Assembly (NCBI GenBank): GCA_024663395.1
Contig: JANFAH010000002.1
Span: 558,001 to 622,000 of the forward strand
From: Pisolithus tinctorius
Taxonomy: Eukaryota > Basidiomycota > Agaricomycetes > Boletales > Pisolithaceae
DNA: 64,000 bases
Direction of reading: 5' to 3'
A program made the position numbers and the translations under genes. Of the stretch, positions 32,709 through 42,673 are shown in pieces. A model generated the notes under the pieces. It was not told where the DNA came from and ran no database searches. It was given only the letters and a program-made list of their open reading frames with translations. The stretch's first letter is position 1, and each line of letters opens with the position of its first letter.

Positions 32709-35680
32709 ATGTCTGCCAACCGTGCCCCTCGTCTCTCCCAGCTCGTACGCGCAGCCACCCCCGACCCGATCGAAGCAGAGAAGACCTCGCTGAGGGAGAA
32801 GTTCGTTGCCGCCTCCGCGGCTCTGGTCGCTGAGGCCAAGTGCCTCCCAGATGACAAGGAGGAATTGTGGGAGGAGAAGGTGATGTGGATGCGCAGATGG
32901 GAGCAGAGGATGGTAAGTGTCCAACGCCTTTGAGGCTCACAGTAATGACTGTTTTCCAGGGAGAAGTGTTCCCCCTCGTCGAGCGCGGGCGAGCGTTGGG
33001 AATCGACACCAAAATAGACGCGGCGGATGGTCCCGCGGTAGCAGAGGCCGACAAGGCCTATGAGAGGTGGGTGTCCGAGGAGATCGCGCGGGGGAGAGCC
33101 GACGAGGACGTGCGGATGGAAGAGGCGGTCGCGCAGGCTGTCGTCGAGCAAGGTACCAGTGCTGAGGTGCCGGCGACGACAGAGAAAATGTCGCACGTCG
33201 AAGTGGTGTCCCGTCCGGTTCAGAAGGTAAGTGCGGAATCTGGACGGTGCGGTAGCGGCTAACACTGAAGTCCTAAGCGATCGCGGCAAATGGTGGTAGA
33301 GAGCGAAGACGAGGACGAGTCGAAGATCGACGTCCCACCTGGTTCGATTCTCCACAAGGTGCCCTGCGCGCTGTCACACACCAAAGGTGTTGTGGACATG
33401 GTTACAGCTGACTCTGCCTAACTCGTTGACGAGTTGCGCACAATGCCCATGCATGCAGATGAAGACTAAAGGCCTCATGCGTAGAAAGACTGTTGGACAT
33501 GAACAGTCATCCTTCGCACAAGATCGAGTCATCAGTGCTAAAGAGAAAAGAGGAAGCGAGTTAAGCGCGCATTAAAAGTTTTTAGCGCCCGTGTACAGCA
33601 TTCCGGTTTTCGTCGTATCTCCGCCGTTTCCAAAGATATCAACTCGGTTCACATACTCGCTTAAAGTGCTCAGCCCCACGATTCTTCCTTCCAAATTTGG
33701 AGAGGATCCTCGCACCCTACACGTTTCTACAGCACTCCATCCATCAGACGCTCATTTCGCTAAGTCCATCAATCATGGCCACCTCTTCGTCAGTCATCTC
33801 ACTTGTCTCATTTGCCAGAGACAGTGGCTACGTATATCTGCCAGGCATTCCCACCAGCTTCTGTCCTGAGGCCCCCTGGTTCATCCCGTCGTCGTCAGCC
33901 CCATCTCATCCCATGCAGCTTGGTCAGCGTGTTCTCCTTGTCAGTATGACTTCCAGAAGGACATTCTTTGGTCGCCTCAGGTCTGTCACTCGGTTAGAAA
34001 GGTCTTATGTGGTCGTTTCAGTCTCCCCGGTTGATGAAGCATATGGATCGTTCCTCCCTGCTCCATGCACCGTCTTTATTCCAGTCTCGTCCATCATTCT
34101 TCCTGCATTGCGACAGCTGCAGTATAATCTACTGTCCTCCAGCCTCCCTGATCGCATTCATGACGAGTATGACATGCATCTTGCCTTCCTACTGCAAGAT
34201 CCAGCAGAAGACATCCCCCCTTCTCCTCCTCCTCCATCAGAGCCCCATTCATGAAGTTTTTGTTAACTTCGCTGAGAGGATGGAAGGGTGGGAGACGCGA
34301 TCGCATATGCTCTCATTGCCCCACAGACCCCCAATGCCCTAGCCCCCTTTGACGCCTGACTCATGCCCTTCAATTCTGGAATTAATACTTCCCTATCTGG
34401 AAACACCGTCCATCTGTCATGCCATCTTTGGATCTAGAGATGTCTCCGCCGAGATCTGACTTGCATCGCCACCCCCTAATGTGATATCAGTGCGCTTACT
34501 CAGTTTCTGACTCTATTTGACTCATTCTGTGATATTTTGACTATCCTTGACTCGTTCATTGCCAATACTTACCAATCTTCTTTGCTTGCTTACTTTTCAT
34601 TTCTCGCTTACTCATCATGATTACTCAGTCCTTACTCATTACTTACCAAGTGTTTGTGCCTTGTTTGTCACAAGCTGTGCTCCCCCCTCAGTATATAAAC
34701 CCCCATGTACTTAGCTACCCAGAAACAATCAATCGAGAATCAATTCAGAAGCAGTCCAGCAGTCAGTCCAGTGCCTATCTCATCGTCGACAGTTGAGGCT
34801 CCACGAAGGGGTCTATCTGTCATCATTTGTATACTTGGTAGTTGAGGCTCATTTGGAAGAGTCTACCTGCCTCCATTATTCATCTGAAGCTTCCTCTTAG
34901 TCAGCAGTCTTTGTCATCCCTCCACTCCTGCGTAACTCGTCATCGACTTGCGCCAGGAGCACATCTTATTAAAGTCCATCATCCCAAGTCCTTTCAGCTG
35001 AACACCTTTGCTCTGTTCAGCATCCCCCATCCAATCATCACTTGCTTGTCTTCTCCTGCGTAACTCGTCGTCGACTTGCGCTAGGAGCACCTGCCATTGA
35101 AACTCCCCCCACTTTAGGTTTCTCTGCACTCCAGGTTCCGCAGAGGCAAACCACCACTCGCTTTTATTTGTCTTTTGGTGTTGGATTTGTTTGGTTTTCA
35201 CCAGCATTCCACACTTTGACTCACAGCGCGTTGTCTGGTCAGGAACGCCACGTGCACAGGTCCCGCCGGCCGCACATGCGATGGCTGTGCGCGGATGAAG
35301 CAAAGGTGCGAGAAGTCGACGAAGGCCGCGGGGAAGAGAGCGCAGGCGGGGACATCGGTCGGTAAGTAGTGTCTTCATCTCGGGAGGTGCGGAACTAACG
35401 GTCCGCAGCTCAAGCTTCGAAGACCGCGAAGGCCGGCCCTTCCAAGAGGACCGTTGACGACGACGACGACGACGACGAGGTGGAAGTGGTCGAGAGCCAC
35501 ACGCGCGCGAAGGGGAAGGCGCCTGTGCGCAGTCGGCTCGATGCCAAGGTCGCGGCAGACCTCTCGCAATCGCTGAGGCTGCTGCGAGCCGAAGCCGCGG
35601 AGTCGCAGGCAGCATACCTTCACCTGCAGGTGCGCGTCGATCAGCTCGCCGAAGCTCTGGAGAAGATTGGGGTGGAATAG
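32709..35680 (+). CDS. Antisense cysteine-cluster/coiled-coil gene in Ty3 element B, broken by solo LTR-A
   Basis: Four exons on the strand opposite to gag-pol: 32709-32912, 32960-33226, 33278-33371 plus 35230-35361, and 35409-35680. Introns of 47, 51 and 47 nt all have GTAAGT-type donors and AG acceptors. Without the LTR the frame is open for 322 codons with no stop. The protein begins MSANRAPRLSQLVRAATPDP and has a helical, charged first half. The cluster PCARCLVRNATCTG...CDGCARMKQRC has C-x2-C-x6-C-x7-C-x2-C-x6-C spacing. It is followed by a basic segment, a run of seven Asp, and a C-terminal coiled coil (LSQSLRLLRAEAAESQAAY, LAEALEKIGVE). A role in nuclear DNA or nucleic-acid binding is inferred from the cluster only. 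The solo LTR-A at 33372 splits the Arg codon between the first two cysteines. The locus at 11083-12819 has the same cluster spacing. Confidence 0.75.
33372..35225 (+). repeat. Solo LTR, family A (subtype A2), plus orientation
   Basis: 1854 bp from TGTCACACACC to ..TTGACTCACA, with target duplication GCGC at 33368-33371 and 35226-35229. It includes the LTR-encoded ORF (33775-34254), TATATAAA at 34692-34699, and palindromic modules near 33416-33442, 34925-34960 and 35052-35086. It is inserted in exon 3 of the antisense gene of element B. Confidence 0.95.
33775..34254 (+). CDS. LTR-encoded ORF (U3), plus-strand copy
   Basis: 159 codons, MATSSS to TGA, in context aatcATGGcc. It lies 404-883 bp into the LTR, upstream of the TATA box at LTR position 1321, hence in U3. 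It was used here as the reference for comparison with the old copy at 54003-54482: both are 480 nt including the stop, and many differences are synonymous. No recognised domain or signal peptide. Confidence 0.6.
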   Translation: MATSSSVISLVSFARDSGYVYLPGIPTSFCPEAPWFIPSSSAPSHPMQLGQRVLLVSMTSRRTFFGRLRSVTRLERSYVVVSVSPVDEAYGSFLPAPCTVFIPVSSIILPALRQLQYNLLSSSLPDRIHDEYDMHLAFLLQDPAEDIPPSPPPPSEPHS

Positions 35681-36560
35681 GAACGTTTGTAGTTAGTCCA
35701 GATTCGTTGTACTGTCTCATCCGCATGTCAGCGCATATCACGCTAAATACACCGCTTTTCTTGCTTCTGCGCAAAGTTGCGAACGACTCGAAATGCTTAA
35801 AGATGTTCCATGGGACAGTGCAGCTGCAGTAAGATATGATGCGCGGGGTACCGCCCGACTTGTCTTCTTCGTGCGGCTTTCGACTTCTCTCAACGGTAAG
35901 TCCTCGTGAAACGATCTTGATGGTAGGATGTGACAGAACGACGGAGAGAGAGCGAAGGGACTGTTTATCGGGTAACTGTGACAGTCTTTGGGTATTAATT
36001 GTAAGGAAGCGGAAGGAGAATTGAAAGAAAAACAGATCAAGGGGCGCACGCTGACTGCGCGATCGAAGAAGAAATGCTCGGAGTCTTTGCGAGTATCCGC
36101 GGTATAGAGCGGCCGAGGACGGCATCAGCGAGACTAGTAAGAGAGATAGGAGAGACGTTGTTTTGGCTATATACTTATTCGGTGTTTTGTTATTTTTCTG
36201 GACGGTTTTGGACTTTTTGTAAGCGGTTTTTATGTTTTTTGAGCGAGGACTAGCTATCAGTAGAATCACCGGACGAAACCCGGGGTGAAATAGAGGTCTC
36301 CGGACGAAACCCGGGGTAAAACAGATAAAGGGAAACGAACTATGTCTGACATCGGGCAGATCAAGTGGTATGCTGGTCACCCCTGCGGGGGACTTTGAAC
36401 GCTGACTGTCCCCAGTCAGCATGGGAGAAGGAACGAGCGTAGTAGGAGAAGCCGCGGGGAGGCGGGCGAGGCCGTGGAAAGAGGTATGGGTATCGTGGGA
36501 GAAGAGGGTACGGAGGAATAGCGCGATGGACAAACTGTGGATACTGGAAAGGATGGATAG
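35681..36560. other. Element B non-coding stretch between antisense gene and pol
   Basis: No convincing coding region. It holds a direct repeat of CCGGACGAAACCCGGGGT (36269-36286 and 36300-36317, 31 bp apart), a T-rich segment near 36160-36240 that could end the plus-strand transcript, and hairpin copy 2 at 36382-36420. Long minus-strand open frames here are shadows of the GC-rich antisense gene and LTR. Confidence 0.5.
36382..36420. repeat. Hairpin repeat, copy 2, pol side of the antisense module
   Basis: CCTGCGGGGGACT is followed by GCTGACTG TCCC CAGTCAGC (36401-36420). The 8-bp stem is perfect, as in copy 1, with a compensatory pair change. The two copies are direct repeats enclosing about 4 kb (about 2.1 kb without the solo LTR). 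Confidence 0.8.
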
Positions 36561-39500
36561 TCAGCTGTCTGCGGAAAAAGCCTCCACATCATCATCAGTG
36601 GGGTCATCCTCAGCCTCTTCAAGAAGGTGGTCTAGTTCTTCATCACCTAACCCAGTAATGCGAGTTACGGTTGCGCGGGTCTGAGACCGCGGGTGGTAGG
36701 GAAGTAAGCAGAATGCAGCGAAGCGGAGTTTGGAGATGGAGCCATCCAGCTCGGCCAGTAGGTACGAGCCGCCAGTGGTCCAACGAAGGACGACCATGGG
36801 ACCGGTGTACCGCGGCTTCGTCTTCCAGTTCAGCTCTTTCTCTACGCGGGAGTTGCGAACAAGCACGAGGGCGCCGGGAGCGAAGTTATGGTCTTTAATG
36901 CGATGCTGAAAGGCGGCTTCGAACTGCTGGATGGACTGGAACCGTGCGCGGAGGACGTTGCCGCGGACCTGGTCCAAGTCATCCTGACGCTTCTGCAACT
37001 GGCGCGCTCGCCAAGCTATCAGTTCTGTGGTAGTCAGCGGTGTCGCATCATCGCGGGATAGGGGTAAAAGGAAAGTAGCCTCCGCAAGGTCGAATGGGAA
37101 CAGCGGTTCGACACCATGTACCATGAAATAAGGGGATAGACCCGTGGATTTCAAAATGGTGACCCGCTCAGCCCAGAAGACAGAGTGCGCAACGGTGTGC
37201 CAGCGGCGATCATCGTTCTCGCAGCTCTTCATGATAGCCTCGCGAACATCATAGTGGCGGCGCTCTACAATGCCGTTAGCCTGAGAGTTGTAAGGAGAGA
37301 TATGGATGTGACGGATATGATATTGCGTGGCTAGGGCATCTAAAGCTTGGACAAACGCGGGACCGTTGTCGGTGACAATCTCGGTGAGCGGACCCCAGCG
37401 GCATAGGATATCCTCGAAGATGAAGGACGCGAGCGCGGTACTATTTTCCGCGTGCAACATGCACCATTCGGGATATGAGGTGAGCGCGCAACGAGCCTGT
37501 ACGATGTAGCGGTAGCCGCCGGCTTTGGGCATCAGCATCGTGTCAATGTGAGCTTTATGAAACAGGCCCCCTATCATGGGTACAGTGGGGGGGATGTGAA
37601 GCTTTTGCGTCTGGCGGATCTGGCATTCGTGACAAGTGCGAACATACCACTTCACATCCTCGACAAGAAGAGGCCACCAGAAGCGAAGGAGAAGGCGCGT
37701 GCGGACCGTGAAGACTCCCTTGTGTCCGAGGTCGTCATGCGCTTCTCTGATGAGACGATACCGCTTGGATTCGTCGACGACTAGCTGGTGCCGTCCGTGC
37801 GGCTCTCTACGCCATAAGTTACCATCTAGGAGGAAGAAGCGGCTGGCCGAATTAAAGAAGGATGAGTACTGCGCATCAGTAAGGTCAGGAGGTCGCTCGT
37901 GGGTCGCGAGGAATGCGCAGATCATTTCTATCTTTGCTTCGCGTGCCCGAGCTTTCGCGGACCGCGGAATAGCAGGGTCGTCTGAGGTATTGGAAGGGTT
38001 ATTAGCATCAGCAGTTGCAGAGAATGCGAGATAGAAGGATGCAGGCGGCGGGAGGCTCGCCCGATGGTAAGCGGGTGGCAGTAGGGAATGGCGATCTGGA
38101 CTGGAAAGTGACATAGGAGGCGGGCGGTCATTGACAACCTGTGTAGAGAAAGAGTAAAAACGGTCCAGCCAATCCTCATGGTCGTCATCCTCGGGCGGGT
38201 CGAGCTCCGACCGCAGACGGCGGGATAAGCCATCAGGGCCGGCATGCCTATCCGCGGGAACGTGGACGAGTTTGAACGAGAAAAGGAGGACGCCAGCGAT
38301 CCAGCAATTGATCGTCGCGTTAGGCTGCAGATCTGGGTTATTTATCATACCCTTAATATACTTCGCATCTACCTCCACAGTGAAGTTAGTGAGGCCAAAG
38401 ATGTATACACGTACCGCGCGCAACGCGTGGAAGAGACCGTACAACTCAAGCTTGGCCTGGGAGTAGCGGCTTTCCACTTCATTGAGGGTGATGGATCCGA
38501 AGCGACTTGGGTACCGTCTGCCATCGTCGCCAAGCTGGTAGAGGATGTAGCCAACTGCGATGACCGATGTGTCGACCGCTAGAACTACTTCGCGACCGCA
38601 CTCGTAGTTGATTCTTCGGAGTGCGGGGGACTTTACAATTTCATCTTTGAGGCGTTGCATGGCAGCGCGTTGCAGCTCGTCCCATGTGAATGGTACGTCT
38701 TTCCGCGTGAGTGCGACTAGCGGCCGCGCGATCTTGGCGAAGTCTTTGATGAAGATGCGTAGCACTCCGCAGACACCGAGGAAACCGCGAACCTGTGTCA
38801 GGTTGCGGCACTCGGGCCAGTCGCGGATCTTCTGCACTTTGCTTTCTTCAGGAATGCGACCTTCGAAGGTGCACTTGTGGCCAATGATCACAGCGGACGG
38901 AGCGGCTAGCACGAACTTCTTTGCCGAGACGGTGGCTCTGACGTTCTGCAAACGCTGAAGGATACGGTTAACAACTATACAGTGATTCCAGATAAATTTC
39001 CGAATCCCCGGATTCTCCGGGATAGTCTCATAGGAGCCGTCTGCACGCTGATAGCGGGTGGTTTCGGATTTCACGGGGACGTCATCTATGAAGGGTAGGG
39101 TATGATGCGGGATCTCATCCTGGAGAACAAATGCAGTATCTCCCTGGTATACCTGTACCGCATTCGCATGACCTTGCGGCAGAGTAGTAAGCCGATGTGG
39201 TCCGAGGGGGGTACCGAAGGTGGTGAGGTCGCGGGAATCGACGTGGAGTGCGCGCTGGTCATACCCGGAGTAGAGGTCCATCATCGCATACACTGCATAT
39301 CCAGCAAAGGATTCTGCGAGGTGTTCTACGAAGGGCAGAACGGACGCATCGCGGATGGTCACTGCATTCAGGGGCTGTAAGTCATGCACAAGGCGAAGAG
39401 ACTTTCCGTCTTTCTTTACTACGCAGAACCAGCGGGAGCGGTAAGCCGCTGTAGAAGGTTCATACATGCCGGACTTGATGCGATCTTTAATCATGTCTAT

Positions 39501-40172
39501 GACTTGGGCATGGATCGCGTTCGGGATAGGGATATTGCGTTGGACCCAAGGCGTGTGCGGAACCGTAGGAATCTTTACTGCCGGAAAATAGCGTTCGTCT
39601 AGGTGTCCGCGCTCTGTAATGTCCCAAGCGAATGCGAGCTCATGGACCGAAACGAGCCAAGTTACGAGTTTAAGTTCTTCTGGCCAAAGCCAATCTGCAG
39701 GGTCGAGGTCAAGTTCCGCGGCCTGTTCGGCAGTGAAGCGGACGCCCGGGGCGAAGTCTGGAGGATGGGTTGGAAGTGGTTGGAGACCAGCGAGCGGGTC
39801 GTCAGGCAGGCTGCGCACGATGCGGTACTCTTCTGCCATCGGGGCAGGTACCGTCCGAACCTTCTTGGCAACTGGCTTGTAAATGAGGGTGCGAACCGCG
39901 GGATCTAGTTGATAAACGCTGCCGAATGCGGCTATAGCAGAGGGGTTTAGTATTGTCTGAGTGGAAGAGAGGAAAGCGAAAACAGGCGAGGGTATTCTGG
40001 TGGGTATGTTCCGCGGTACGGGTGCCGCAGGTGAAGAGAAGTTCGTCGAAGTGAAGGCTAGGGATGAGACAGTAGGACTGAGGAACAGATAACAGCGGCT
40101 AAACAGGAAACAGGACGTTTTAGTAGGCTCTCCCCGACCGTTTGGTGGATCATCGATATTCAAAAACCCCAT
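36561..40172 (-). CDS. pol: Element B pol: RT, RNase H and integrase, intact
   Basis: A 1203-aa open frame with no interruptions. RT lies near residues 240-430 (RSRWFCVVKKDGKSLRLVHD; MMDLYSGYDQRAL; catalytic FIDDVPVKS). RNase H lies near 540-660 (LAVDTSVIAVGYILY; KLELYGLFHALRA; VEVDAKYIKG). The integrase zinc end is HDDLGHKG..TCHECQ, and its catalytic D, D and E lie in HIDTMLMPK, VTDNGPAF and NGIVERRH. The C-terminus has a GPY-like block (RYTGPMVVLRW) and an acidic tail, without a chromodomain. The initiator ATG at 40172 overlaps the end of the protease frame, which sits one base ahead, with a GGGTTTT heptamer at the overlap. Expression by -1 frameshifting is therefore plausible. Confidence 0.93.
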   Translation of the reverse strand: MGFLNIDDPPNGRGEPTKTSCFLFSRCYLFLSPTVSSLAFTSTNFSSPAAPVPRNIPTRIPSPVFAFLSSTQTILNPSAIAAFGSVYQLDPAVRTLIYKPVAKKVRTVPAPMAEEYRIVRSLPDDPLAGLQPLPTHPPDFAPGVRFTAEQAAELDLDPADWLWPEELKLVTWLVSVHELAFAWDITERGHLDERYFPAVKIPTVPHTPWVQRNIPIPNAIHAQVIDMIKDRIKSGMYEPSTAAYRSRWFCVVKKDGKSLRLVHDLQPLNAVTIRDASVLPFVEHLAESFAGYAVYAMMDLYSGYDQRALHVDSRDLTTFGTPLGPHRLTTLPQGHANAVQVYQGDTAFVLQDEIPHHTLPFIDDVPVKSETTRYQRADGSYETIPENPGIRKFIWNHCIVVNRILQRLQNVRATVSAKKFVLAAPSAVIIGHKCTFEGRIPEESKVQKIRDWPECRNLTQVRGFLGVCGVLRIFIKDFAKIARPLVALTRKDVPFTWDELQRAAMQRLKDEIVKSPALRRINYECGREVVLAVDTSVIAVGYILYQLGDDGRRYPSRFGSITLNEVESRYSQAKLELYGLFHALRAVRVYIFGLTNFTVEVDAKYIKGMINNPDLQPNATINCWIAGVLLFSFKLVHVPADRHAGPDGLSRRLRSELDPPEDDDHEDWLDRFYSFSTQVVNDRPPPMSLSSPDRHSLLPPAYHRASLPPPASFYLAFSATADANNPSNTSDDPAIPRSAKARAREAKIEMICAFLATHERPPDLTDAQYSSFFNSASRFFLLDGNLWRREPHGRHQLVVDESKRYRLIREAHDDLGHKGVFTVRTRLLLRFWWPLLVEDVKWYVRTCHECQIRQTQKLHIPPTVPMIGGLFHKAHIDTMLMPKAGGYRYIVQARCALTSYPEWCMLHAENSTALASFIFEDILCRWGPLTEIVTDNGPAFVQALDALATQYHIRHIHISPYNSQANGIVERRHYDVREAIMKSCENDDRRWHTVAHSVFWAERVTILKSTGLSPYFMVHGVEPLFPFDLAEATFLLPLSRDDATPLTTTELIAWRARQLQKRQDDLDQVRGNVLRARFQSIQQFEAAFQHRIKDHNFAPGALVLVRNSRVEKELNWKTKPRYTGPMVVLRWTTGGSYLLAELDGSISKLRFAAFCLLPYHPRSQTRATVTRITGLGDEELDHLLEEAEDDPTDDDVEAFSADS

Positions 40173-41398
40173 TCGACTATACTTTGGTGGCTATGGCAGT
40201 GCTTGCCGCACTTGCAGCGTGGACAGCCCTCGCGCCACGGGCGCGTGGGCAAAGTGTACTCGCGGCCGTCGTTCGGGTCTTGGAGAGTAATCCGCTGCCC
40301 GCCGTCGGGATAATCGTTTGTTACCGCACTCATAAGGCAAATGAACGGACGTCCGAGGAGCATGTCGAAGTTGGCATGCTCAATTACTTGAACCTGGAGC
40401 ATGACTGGCCCAGCGCCGAAGTCGAGTTTCAGGTTCTCTAGTACGCCTACAGTAGTGTCTTTAGACATGTTAGCAGACGTCATAGTCATGAGATGATCGC
40501 AGCGCAATGGAAGCCCGATCTTTTCCCAAACGCGCCTGGGCATGGCGACGATTTCCGAACCGGAATCTAGTATGCAGTTGATGGTGACGTCGGTCCCAGG
40601 GACCTTGGCTTCGAGGCAGTGGAGCGGCAGAGTGTGGTGAGCTACGATGGAGCCGTCGTCACCGCGGATAACGCGGTCTCCGTATTCGCGCGCGGTTCTT
40701 TGAGGATCGCGGCCAGTCAGTTCGTTCACTTGTACTCCTTCTTCATCGTCGCTACGAACTACCTCAATCTCGTTTGTGGTGACGCGTTTCACCATGGTGA
40801 TGTCTCTGAACTGTTTGCGAAACTCGGGGGCAACTGCAAATAATTCTTTGACTGGCATGGCAATGCTGGTTTTGAGTACGCGCTCCACGATATGCTTGGG
40901 CGCGGCTTCGTCTTCGAGAGGGAACGAGTAACGGTACTGGTTTTGATTGCGAGCTGATGGGTATGGTGTCTGTGTCGGAACAATTGCCGCGGGAACGGGG
41001 TCTTTGCGCGCGGGCGTTGGAGCCGGATTAGTCGGAGGAACATATGGTTTCGTAGCGGTTGACGTTGGTGCAGGTGTGGAGGGCTCGGATGCCTGGCGAG
41101 CGGCACGCGAACTTTGGACACCAGGGGAAATGATTTCCTCTTCAACAGTGGCTGCGCGCGGGTCGACTCATGGAGGGTTGGCAGGACGTGCCACGGGTCG
41201 AGCTGTGATTTCAACTCTGTCGAAGCGGGCTTTCTTTCCGCGGGAAATGACTGCTCCCTTGTTACCTTTATCCGCTTGGTAGGTAGCCCAAGCTTGAGCG
41301 ACATATGCTTGGAAGTCAGGGTCGGCTAAGTCTGCGACAGGTTCATCGGCGTCTTGGACGGTGTTTAAGAAGGCGGAAGGCTGGATTTCCAGCTGCAC
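40160..41398 (-). CDS. Element B protease region
   Basis: A frame running from about 41398 to 40160, broken by one TGA at 41170-41168 where CGA would fit. The distal part, from 40888, contains a retropepsin (INCILDSGSEIVAM near 40560; DMLLGRPF near 40340) and ends SIVEWGF just as pol begins in the -1 frame. The upstream part is a Pro/Thr/Ala-rich linker. It joins gag near 41400 through a frame change. Confidence 0.75.
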
Positions 41399-42673
41399 GT
41401 CAATTTCGGGATGAGCAACGCAGAAGAGGTTAGCGGTGCCTTGCGCGGAGCGGCAGGAGTCGTAGCACGCGCGCTGGCCTGGTCTCTGTCAGCCATGACG
41501 CGGTCAACAGCCTCTCTCAGTGAGTTACATTCAGGGAAACGTGGAATTCGGCTCCCGTCCGCCAGATAGAGACGGTTGTCTGTACCTCTCGTGATCTTAC
41601 CGGCACGGATATAAACTTCAACGAGCGCGCACATCCTTGTCCAGTGGTTGGGGTCTGCACAGAAACTGCAGCTGGGTCTGCGTTGCTGCGGCGGAGGCTG
41701 CGTCTGGAAGTTGTATTCCTGTTTAACAACAGTACCAGCAGGTGGCACTTGCGGCATGTAAGCCGACGAGGGAGGTGCAGCTGGCGAGGCTGCGGTACCC
41801 ATCGTCGGTACCGCGCTACGAAGAGCGGATCCTGTCAGAAGGAACTTGGCAGCTTTGACGACTTCTGCGAGTGGGTATGGATTGTCAGGGTGGAGGTCGG
41901 TGCGGACTATAGAGAGTCGATGACGAATACGATCTGCGATGGCCCTCGGGAAGCCATTCAGGAACATGGAGTCCCGTTCCGTCTCTGCAAGCTTTTTAGT
42001 TTTAATGAGCAGGGCAGAAATCTTAGCGAATTTCCGCTGGTATTCTCCGAGGTCATCCTGGTTCCGCATAGGCTTGGACTGATATTCTTCGATGAGGTAC
42101 TGCAAGTCTGCACGGCAGTAGCGGTCGTCACCCTCGCAGCCAGGGTACAAACCCTTAACAGCTACTACGAAGGCATCCCAGTCGTCGGCCGCGGGAGCAG
42201 CTTCCGGAAGCGTTTGCCAGACCTCGGCTTCTTCGAGGTCAGCGTAGCGGATTGCGGCTTTGATCTTGCCACGGTCATCAAGAGCAGCGAGAGTACCGAG
42301 GAAGTCGATGTCTTCGAGGTAGCGTGGGAGAATCTCCGCTAAATTTAGGTGAGTTTTGTGTACCGCGGAGCGGCATCTGAAACTGAGGATTAGCCATTGG
42401 TGGGTTAACCTGTGGTGGCAGTGCCGGATTGGCGACGGGTGGAACGGGTATTGGTTGGAGGTGCGAAGCGGTTGGTATAGTGCGCGAGCGAGCTGGCGGA
42501 AGCGTTGGCGGGGTACTAATTGGCTGATGGGTGGTCTGCGACCGAGTGAGTGGTCGCGGCAGTGTGGCGGATGGAGCTGGGAGTCTGGGTATAGATTTGG
42601 AGGCGTCAAAGAGACGGGAAAAAGAGGGCGTCGGTGATGATGAATCAGATGATGTGACGGGTGCTAAAGGCAA
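41365..42673 (-). pseudogene. gag: Element B gag, frameshifted
   Basis: The N-terminal Pro/Ser-rich part is read from ATG 42673; the frame is open further upstream to the primer binding site without an ATG. Near 42335 the frame changes to that of the capsid-like part (PRYLEDIDFLGTLAALDD..., QYLIEEYQSKPMRNQDDLGEYQRKF..). A CCHC-type knuckle, CSFCADPNHWTRMC, lies near 41650. The single frame change in the sequence APKFSGD/LPRYLED looks like a small deletion. The product would be the structural Gag protein. Confidence 0.75.

Noticed and set aside
32393..33355. 320-codon minus-strand open frame
   Set aside because: It is the mirror of exons 1-3 of the antisense gene. The plus strand has canonical introns and better protein features.
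34914..36533. 539-codon minus-strand open frame
   Set aside because: It runs through the solo LTR and the antisense side of the spliced plus-strand gene. The open frame is a by-product of high GC content and has no domain of its own.
36561..40172. Chromodomain at the integrase end of element B (and A)
   Set aside because: The C-terminal part after the GPY-like block is acidic and shows no chromodomain aromatic cage pattern.
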